In this document: positions 58,752 to 64,000 of the stretch, piece by piece
Layout of the letters: each line of letters starts with the position of its first letter
Numbering within the stretch: position 1 is the stretch's first letter
Assembly (NCBI GenBank): GCA_017745115.1
Contig: JAGIAA010000011.1
Location: 1 to 64,000, forward strand
Reading direction: 5' to 3'
DNA from: Sphingobium sp.
GTDB taxonomy: Bacteria > Pseudomonadota > Alphaproteobacteria > Sphingomonadales > Sphingomonadaceae
Length of the DNA stretch: 64,000 nt
Position numbers and translations under genes: made by a program
Notes under the pieces: model-generated
Told to the model about the DNA's origin: nothing
The model's database searches: none
Seen by the model: the letters and a program-made list of their open reading frames with translations, nothing else

Positions 58752-59372
58752 ATGAGGAAACTGGAGGCCGGCCGCCTCGTCATCGCCAGCCATAACGAAG
58801 GCAAGGTGCGCGAGATCACCGCGCTGCTCGGTCCCTATGGGATGGATCCGGTTTCGGCCGGATCGCTCGGTCTGCCCGAGCCCGAGGAGACCGGCACGAC
58901 CTTCGCCGAGAACGCCCGCATCAAGGCACTCGCGAGCGCGACCGCTTCCGGCCTGCCCGCCCTGGCCGACGACAGCGGTCTCGACGTCGCAGCGCTCGGC
59001 GGCCGTCCCGGCGTCTACACGGCCGACTGGGCCGAGCGGCAATGGTTCGAAGGCCAGGAAGGCCGCGACTGGTACATGGCGATGGGCAAGGTCGAGGGCC
59101 TGCTCTGCGAGCTGGGCGCGACCGTCGATCGCAGCGCCGCCTTCGTCTGCACCTTATGCCTTGCCTGGCCCGACGGCGAGACCGCCCTGTTCGAGGGCCG
59201 GGTTGCCGGCAGCCTCGTCTGGCCGCCGCGTGGGCGCCATGGCTTCGGCTACGACCCCGTCTTCCAGCCGGTTGGCCATCCCCTTACCTTCGGCGAGTTC
59301 GAACCCGAAGCCAAGCATGCCATTAGCCATCGCGCCGATGCCTTCCGGAAGCTGGTGGCCGCTCTCACCTGA
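58752..59372 (+). CDS. rdgB: RdgB/HAM1 non-canonical purine NTP pyrophosphatase
   Basis: A 206-residue house-cleaning enzyme hydrolysing ITP, dITP and XTP. The start ([15 protein letters not shown]), [33 protein letters not shown] and the C-terminal FGYDPVFQP and [10 protein letters not shown] are all typical. Its ribosome-binding site CGGAG, six bases before the ATG, is the end of repeat copy C. Confidence 0.95.
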   Translation: MRKLEAGRLVIASHNEGKVREITALLGPYGMDPVSAGSLGLPEPEETGTTFAENARIKALASATASGLPALADDSGLDVAALGGRPGVYTADWAERQWFEGQEGRDWYMAMGKVEGLLCELGATVDRSAAFVCTLCLAWPDGETALFEGRVAGSLVWPPRGRHGFGYDPVFQPVGHPLTFGEFEPEAKHAISHRADAFRKLVAALT

Positions 59373-59489
59373 CTGCGAACCTCGGCTCATCCGCCTCGGC
59401 CGCGGATCGCCCATCTGCCTGTGGATGAATTTTTCATCTTTGTTCCTCTAGGCTCAACCAAAGAGTCGCAAAAAAGGGAGCAGAAGGCC

Positions 59490-59921
59490 GTGCCGGTCGC
59501 ACTGTTCGAAGAACATTCCGCAATGCTCGAGGCGGCAGAGGATTTCCTCGCCGCGGTGAGACGCACGCCACGCATTTCGATGGAGGAATTGAGCCGCAAG
59601 CGCATGCGCTTGGGCTCGCTCATCCGCCGGCACCGGACGACCGAGGAGGAATTCATCTTCGGGCCGCTCAGGCGCGACGGCGGTTTTGGCCGCCTGCCCC
59701 ATCTCGAAACCGTCGTGCAGGAGCTGATGCTCGAGAAGGTCAAATATTCCGAGCACATTCGCAAGTGGACGCCGCAGGCGATCGAGCAGAACTGGAACGG
59801 CTATGTGGAGTCATGCGAGCTGCGGCTGCGGGCCTTCAAGCAAATCCTCCTCGACGAGGAGGCGCGGATCTACCAGCCGGTGCTCGGTCTGAAGAACATC
59901 CAGATCCCCCGCCGGGCATAG
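59490..59921 (+). CDS. Hemerythrin-like protein lacking one ligand histidine
   Basis: A 143-residue four-helix protein: LFEEHSAMLEA, RRHRTTEEEFIF, YSEHIRKW and a last helix LLDEEARIYQP. In the sister protein the last helix is LIDHEERDLYWP, so here the fourth-helix histidine is missing and iron binding may be impaired. I use the GTG at 59490 (AGAAGG upstream); an upstream GTG/ATG region (59421) is also open. It forms a tandem pair with the next gene. Confidence 0.65.
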   Translation: MPVALFEEHSAMLEAAEDFLAAVRRTPRISMEELSRKRMRLGSLIRRHRTTEEEFIFGPLRRDGGFGRLPHLETVVQELMLEKVKYSEHIRKWTPQAIEQNWNGYVESCELRLRAFKQILLDEEARIYQPVLGLKNIQIPRRA

Positions 59922-60024
59922 TCAGTCTGCCGTAGCGGCGAGCCTGCGCAATCCGCTGGACTTCGGCGCGGCAACATGGACAAGTTCATTTTCGCACCGA
60001 TTCTCATTCCGGGGCACCACCGCC

Positions 60025-60453
60025 ATGCCGGCCGATCTTTTCGACGACCACCGCGCGATCACGGCGATCGCGGAGGAAATATTGGAGCTGGTGCGCCAAA
60101 CCCCGCGCCCCGGCCTCGCAGCCTTGGCGGAAGTCCGCTCGAGGCTCGGCAGCCGTGCCGCCCAGCATTTGCGCGACGAGGATGCGATGATCATCCGCCC
60201 GCTGTTCGCCAGCGGACGGATCGACGAGCTACCGAAAGCGCAGGCCGCTATTGCCGCTATCCGGGAGTCGCGCGCCCATTATTCCAACCATGTCGGCAAA
60301 TGGACGCTGGCGTCCATCCAGGCCGATTGGGATGGCTATGCGGACGCGCTGGTCGAGATGATCCGCTATCTGAAGGCTCTGATCGACCATGAAGAGCGCG
60401 ATCTCTACTGGCCTGCGCTGCAGCTGCTCGGGCAGGACGCGCCGCCCGCCTGA
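60025..60453 (+). CDS. Hemerythrin domain protein
   Basis: A 142-residue four-helix protein with LFDDHRAITA, RAAQHLRDEDAMI, RAHYSNHVGKW and LIDHEERDLYWP, close to a full hemerythrin ligand set for a di-iron site that can bind oxygen or nitric oxide. It is a paralogue of the gene 103 bases upstream. Location before hemW, a heme/iron gene, may be coincidental. Confidence 0.75.
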   Translation: MPADLFDDHRAITAIAEEILELVRQTPRPGLAALAEVRSRLGSRAAQHLRDEDAMIIRPLFASGRIDELPKAQAAIAAIRESRAHYSNHVGKWTLASIQADWDGYADALVEMIRYLKALIDHEERDLYWPALQLLGQDAPPA

Positions 60454-60498
60454 ATTGCGGACCTGACAAAAACGCCGGTTGCGTTACAAGGCCCGCCG

Positions 60499-61647
60499 AT
60501 GGCCGATCCGCTCCCCCTCGCGCTTTATATCCATTGGCCGTTCTGCGTCTCCAAATGTCCTTATTGTGACTTCAACAGCCATGTCCGCGAGCAGGTGGAC
60601 CAGGCGCAGTGGCGCGCCGCGTTGCTCGCCGACCTGCGCCATGAGGCCAGCCTGACCGCCGGCCGCACCCTCGGCTCGATCTTCTTCGGCGGCGGCACGC
60701 CATCGCTCATGGAGCCCGCGACCGTCGCCGCGCTGATCGACGCGGCGTCGCAGCACTGGACATTGGCCGGTGACATCGAGATCACGATGGAAGCCCACCC
60801 CAACAGCGCCGAGGCCGCGCGCTTCGCCGATGTCGCCGCTGCGGGCGTCAATCGCCTGTCGCTCGGCCTGCAGGCACTCGACGACCGGGCGCTGCACTTT
60901 CTGGGCCGCGCGCACGATGTCCGCGAAGGACTGGCCGCGCTCGATGCCGCCCAGCGCGCCGTGGAGCGCGTCTCCATCGATCTCATCTACGCGCGGCCGG
61001 ACCAGGGCGCAGCCGACTGGGAAGCCGAGCTCGCCCTGGCGCTGTCGTTCGGCACCGAGCATCTCTCGCTCTATCAGCTGACCATCGAGCCGGGCACGCG
61101 CTTCGAGACGGACGTGCGCCTCGGCGCCATGACACCCGCCGATCCGGATCATGCCGCCAGCCTGTACGAGCTGACGCAGGACATGACCGAAGCCGCCGGC
61201 CGCCCCGCCTATGAAGTCTCGAACCACGCCGCGCCGGGCGCAGAGAGCCGGCACAATCTCGCTTACTGGCGCTATGCCGATTATGCCGGCGTCGGCCCCG
61301 GTGCCCATGGCCGGCGCGGCGCCCTCGCCACCACGCGCCACAAGAAGCCGGAAAACTGGCTCGCCGCGCTCGATCGCAACGGCCATGGCCTGCAGGAAGA
61401 ACGCCCCCTGCCCCCGAGAGAACGCGCCGGCGAGGCGCTGATGATGGGCCTGCGGCTTGCCGAAGGCGTGGACCTTGCCGGCATCGCCGCACGGACCGGC
61501 GTCGCCCACGACACGCTCGTCGACGAGGCCGCCGTCGCGCAGCTCGCGTCGCACGACCTCGTCGCCCGACATGGCAGCCGCCTCGCGGTCACCCCGCAAG
61601 GCATGCTGCTACTCGACGGCATCCTCGGCGAGATCGTTGCCGTCTAG
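60499..61647 (+). CDS. hemW: HemW, radical SAM heme chaperone
   Basis: A 382-residue HemN-like radical SAM protein. The cluster motif C-x3-C-x2-C is FCVSKCPYCDF (Cys16, 20, 23), followed by FFGGGTPSLM and NRLSLGLQALDDRAL. As in HemW and unlike the coproporphyrinogen oxidase HemN, the N-terminal extension is missing. HemW binds heme and delivers it to proteins. Its end overlaps the PEP-CTERM gene by four bases (convergent). Confidence 0.92.
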   Translation: MADPLPLALYIHWPFCVSKCPYCDFNSHVREQVDQAQWRAALLADLRHEASLTAGRTLGSIFFGGGTPSLMEPATVAALIDAASQHWTLAGDIEITMEAHPNSAEAARFADVAAAGVNRLSLGLQALDDRALHFLGRAHDVREGLAALDAAQRAVERVSIDLIYARPDQGAADWEAELALALSFGTEHLSLYQLTIEPGTRFETDVRLGAMTPADPDHAASLYELTQDMTEAAGRPAYEVSNHAAPGAESRHNLAYWRYADYAGVGPGAHGRRGALATTRHKKPENWLAALDRNGHGLQEERPLPPRERAGEALMMGLRLAEGVDLAGIAARTGVAHDTLVDEAAVAQLASHDLVARHGSRLAVTPQGMLLLDGILGEIVAV

Positions 61648-62387
61648 GCGAACGACACCGCCAGCTTGCGCCGGCGCAAGGTGCTGCCCGCCAGCGCGAA
61701 CCCGCCGATCATCAACGCCCAGCTCGCCGGTTCCGGGACTGGCGCGGTCTGCGGCTTGGCGGTAAAATCGACGACCGCGTCGATGCCCGTCAGGGAACCA
61801 TATTGCTGGCCCGAGGTCTTGCTGAAGGCGAAGGTCAGTACGTCGCCGGCGTTCACTGTAAGACCGAGCGCATTGATCGTGTTCGCGTTGCTGCGCCCGT
61901 CGCCGTTTGCCACCGTCGTATTGCCGAGCGGGTTGCCGCCGAGCGTCACGAAGATGTCCTGCGAGCGCGTCACCAGTGAATGCGCATACCAGAGCGACGA
62001 GCTCAGATCGATCGTACCGTCGGTCGGCGCCGTCCAGTTGATGAGCACGGCCGAGCCGTCATTGGGTCCATGCACCAGCACATCGCCGGCCAGGAAGTCC
62101 TGGTCGGTGTAGCCGATCGTGCTGCCATTTCCGGTGGCCTGGAGGATGAACGGCGCCGAGAAGAAGTCGGCACCGGTGCCCCAATAGCCATTCGTCGCAA
62201 CGGCATTGAGCGAATTGAAGGTGCTCGGTTGCCCGTAATGGGGCAGCGCGCCGCCCCATGTGAACGACCATACCCCGTTCGGATTGGATGCGTTGCTGAA
62301 GTCGGCGGCGAGGTCATAAACCGTCGCTTGGGCCGGTGCCGCCAGAATAGCGAGCGCCGCGATTGCCCCTTTGAAACTCTTGGTCAC
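61644..62387 (-). CDS. PEPxxWA-CTERM secreted protein
   Basis: A 247-residue exported protein: signal peptide (AIAALAILAAPAQA), a beta-rich body with TWGGALPHYGQPS and SSSLWYAHSLVTRS, and the sorting tail VPEPASWALMIGGFALAG then LRRRKL. The GTG start at 62387 has GGGAG upstream. Its tail is nearly identical to that of the 46760-47389 protein, but the bodies differ, so only the sorting signal is shared. Confidence 0.88.
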   Translation of the reverse strand: MTKSFKGAIAALAILAAPAQATVYDLAADFSNASNPNGVWSFTWGGALPHYGQPSTFNSLNAVATNGYWGTGADFFSAPFILQATGNGSTIGYTDQDFLAGDVLVHGPNDGSAVLINWTAPTDGTIDLSSSLWYAHSLVTRSQDIFVTLGGNPLGNTTVANGDGRSNANTINALGLTVNAGDVLTFAFSKTSGQQYGSLTGIDAVVDFTAKPQTAPVPEPASWALMIGGFALAGSTLRRRKLAVSFA

Positions 62388-62475
62388 TGCAAGTCTCCCA
62401 CTGTCGCGTTGACCTCCCCTATGCGCAGCGCATCGGGAAAGCGGGCCACGGGAGCCGGCGTCTTTTTCTTTTTTC

Positions 62476-63729
62476 CTAAAGCAGCTTGTCCACGGCGTGG
62501 ATCGTCACGCCGACGAGACCGCCGACCAGCGTGCCGTTGACGCGGATATATTGCAGGTCGCGGCCCACGGCATTTTCAAGGCGGTCGGTGACCGTCTGCG
62601 CATCCCAGCCGCGCACCGTCTCGGAGACGAGCTTCACGATGCCGTCGCCATAACGCGCCGCCGATCCCGCAGCGACGCGCCGCACGAACCGGTTGACCAG
62701 CGCCTTGAGATGAGGGTCGTCGCGCAGCGTCACGCCGATCTGGCGCAGCGCCTCGCCGAGCTTTCCGGCAAGCGCCGCGTCGGGATCGCGGGCCGCTTTC
62801 AGCAGGCTCTCGCGCAATTGCTGCCACAGCCCGTCGAGCCAGCGCTGCATGGCCGGATTGGCGACGATCTCGTCCCGGATGCGGTCGACGCGCGCCTGCA
62901 TCTCGTCGTCGTGCTGGAGGTCGAAGGCGAGCGTCATCAGCCCCTCCTCCACCTTGACGCGCAGCCGGTGATCGGGATCGTCGGCTGCTTCCTTGAGCAT
63001 GTTGTCGAGGCCCGTGATGATCGAATTGGCGATCGTCTCGTCGAGGCCCGTCCAGCGCACGATCGTGTTCGCGCGCTCATGCACCATCTGGTGGATCAGC
63101 GCCCGGTTCTCCTCGAGCACCTGCGCCAGCCAGCGAATGATGCTGTCCATCACCGGCTGGTGCCGGCCTTCCTTCATCGCCGCCGTGAGCAGCTGGCCGA
63201 GGATCGGCGCGAATTTCATCTGGCCGAGGCGCTGGGCGATCGCCGCCTTGGCGACCCCGCCCAGCCGCTCGTCATCGAGGGCATCCAGCACATCGGCAAT
63301 CAGGCGCGAGGCACCTTGCCGCAATCGCATGTCGCCTTCATTGGGCGTGGCAAGCAGCCGGCCGGCCGCACCCGCAACGTCGATGCGCCCCATGCGCCGG
63401 GCAACCACCTGGGGGGTCAGGAAATTGTCGCGCAGGAAATTCGCCAGCGTCTGGCCGATGCGGTCCTTGTTGCGCGGAATGATGGCCGTGTGCGGGATCG
63501 GCACGCCGAGCGGATGACGGAACAAGGCCGTCACGGCGAACCAGTCGGCGAGGCCGCCGACCATCGCCGCCTCCGCAAAGGCCCGCACGAACCCGATGGC
63601 GGGGTGAACGGACTCGAACGCGCGGGCCGTCGCATAGATACCGGCCATGACGACCAGCATGCCGGTCGCGATCTGGCGCATGCGGCGTCCACCGTTTCCG
63701 GCGACGTCTCGTGCCGGCAGCGCTTTCAT
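62476..63729 (-). CDS. DUF445 family membrane protein
   Basis: A 417-residue protein of the DUF445/YjiN family. One helix near the N-terminus (ATGMLVVMAGIYATARAF), then AEAAMVGGLADWFAVTALFRHPLG and PHTAIIPRNKDRIG, the conserved front of the family. A long helical middle and a last hydrophobic segment (LVGGLVGVTIHAVDKLL) follow. The function is not established. A start 16 codons later (63681) is possible. Confidence 0.9.
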   Translation of the reverse strand: MKALPARDVAGNGGRRMRQIATGMLVVMAGIYATARAFESVHPAIGFVRAFAEAAMVGGLADWFAVTALFRHPLGVPIPHTAIIPRNKDRIGQTLANFLRDNFLTPQVVARRMGRIDVAGAAGRLLATPNEGDMRLRQGASRLIADVLDALDDERLGGVAKAAIAQRLGQMKFAPILGQLLTAAMKEGRHQPVMDSIIRWLAQVLEENRALIHQMVHERANTIVRWTGLDETIANSIITGLDNMLKEAADDPDHRLRVKVEEGLMTLAFDLQHDDEMQARVDRIRDEIVANPAMQRWLDGLWQQLRESLLKAARDPDAALAGKLGEALRQIGVTLRDDPHLKALVNRFVRRVAAGSAARYGDGIVKLVSETVRGWDAQTVTDRLENAVGRDLQYIRVNGTLVGGLVGVTIHAVDKLL

Positions 63730-63803
63730 GGCGTCTTGCGCATCCTCATTCTGGCGCCGTCATGAAGCCGGAACGGCCAGATGGCAAGTTCGCTCCCGTT
63801 CCT

Positions 63804-64000
63804 TTATTCCGCCGGCTGGGCCGCCGGATCATGGGATGCCGAACCCTGGTAGGTCAGCAGGCGCTTGCGCAGCCAGGGGCCGATCTTCTTCTCGGCGCCG
63901 TCAGCCAGGCTGAAGCCAGCGGGCACGATGGCCAGCGTGAGCAGCGTCGACAGGATCAGGCCGCCGATCACCGTCACGCCCATCGGCGAGCGCCACGCGC
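63804..64000 (-). CDS. C-terminal end of an RND efflux transporter, cut by the window edge
   Basis: Sixty-five codons enter from the right edge and end at TAA (63804-63806). They read SPMGVTVIGGLILSTLLTLA and IVPAGFSLADGAEKKIGPWL, the last membrane helix and tail of inner-membrane RND pumps of the AcrB/hydrophobe-amphiphile type. Its upstream part and partners lie outside the window. Confidence 0.82.
   Translation of the reverse strand, partial: AWRSPMGVTVIGGLILSTLLTLAIVPAGFSLADGAEKKIGPWLRKRLLTYQGSASHDPAAQPAE

Noticed and set aside
59976..60392. ORF starting MDKFIFAPIL upstream of the second hemerythrin gene
   Set aside because: After the first codons it runs in a different frame through the hemerythrin gene with Arg/Pro-rich nonsense; possibly a relic of duplication of the upstream gene start.

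Overview
This window looks like a chromosomal segment of a sphingomonad (Alphaproteobacteria, order Sphingomonadales). The evidence is uniformly high GC, two secreted proteins ending in the PEPxxWA-CTERM sorting signal typical of this group, a complete ligD-ligF-ligE beta-aryl-ether cleavage set of the kind known from lignin-degrading sphingomonads, a UPF0335/GapR-type protein, DUF1244 and DUF2312 families, and dispersed palindromic repeats. I see no rRNA, tRNA, CRISPR array, insertion sequence or prophage.

Layout. 1-5 kb: start of a possible serine acetyltransferase, a TSUP-type exporter, oxyR, then pgsA-moaD-moaE and an LplT-like transporter. 5-9 kb: a surface-lipoprotein locus with a TbpB-like lipoprotein carrying a 48-residue Pro-Thr linker, a Slam-type outer-membrane assembly protein and a small secreted protein. 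9-15.5 kb: two tandem methyltransferase-fold proteins with signal peptides, then an envelope glycan set (DUF2334 deacetylase-like, GT4, membrane protein, GT4) and a DUF2141 protein. 15.6-20.8 kb: a TonB-dependent receptor and the lig genes, separated by three different palindromic repeat elements. 20.9-34 kb: a near-complete glycogen cluster on the minus strand (glgP-glgB-glgC, then glgA-pgm-glgX), interrupted by an oppositely oriented TPR sulfotransferase. 34-38.5 kb: gpmA, a dienelactone hydrolase-family protein, an operon of DUF4136 lipoprotein, M14 carboxypeptidase and TonB-C-like protein, and a cysteine-free ribosomal protein L36. 38.6-42.4 kb: a TetR regulator divergent from a VanA-like Rieske oxygenase with an NTF2-like partner, then a MetE-like gene behind a perfect 22-bp palindrome. 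42.5-50.6 kb: pyk, DUF1244, a hemerythrin-like protein, asd with a probable leader-peptide attenuator, a PEP-CTERM protein, a GGDEF cyclase and small housekeeping genes. 50.6-64 kb: the hrcA-grpE and rph-rdgB-hemW stress/quality-control block, split by a GT-C/EamA/UbiA-HAD glycolipid cassette and a tandem hemerythrin pair, then a second PEP-CTERM protein, DUF445 and the end of an RND efflux pump.

How it fits together. Glucose-1-phosphate flows through Pgm, GlgC, GlgA and GlgB into glycogen, and GlgP and GlgX take it out again, with gpmA and pyk nearby for lower glycolysis. LigD, LigF and LigE would oxidise and then cleave beta-O-4 aryl ethers with glutathione. The VanA-like oxygenase could act on methoxylated aromatics, but its substrate cannot be read from sequence.

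The observations I consider most worth following are: a 28-bp palindrome nested at the same site in two copies of a dispersed repeat; repeat ends that supply the ribosome-binding sites of two genes; a 26-codon leader ORF rich in Ile, Lys, Thr and Met codons, followed by a terminator hairpin, in front of asd; the Slam/TbpB-like locus; and operator-like perfect palindromes before the Rieske, DLH and MetE-like genes.
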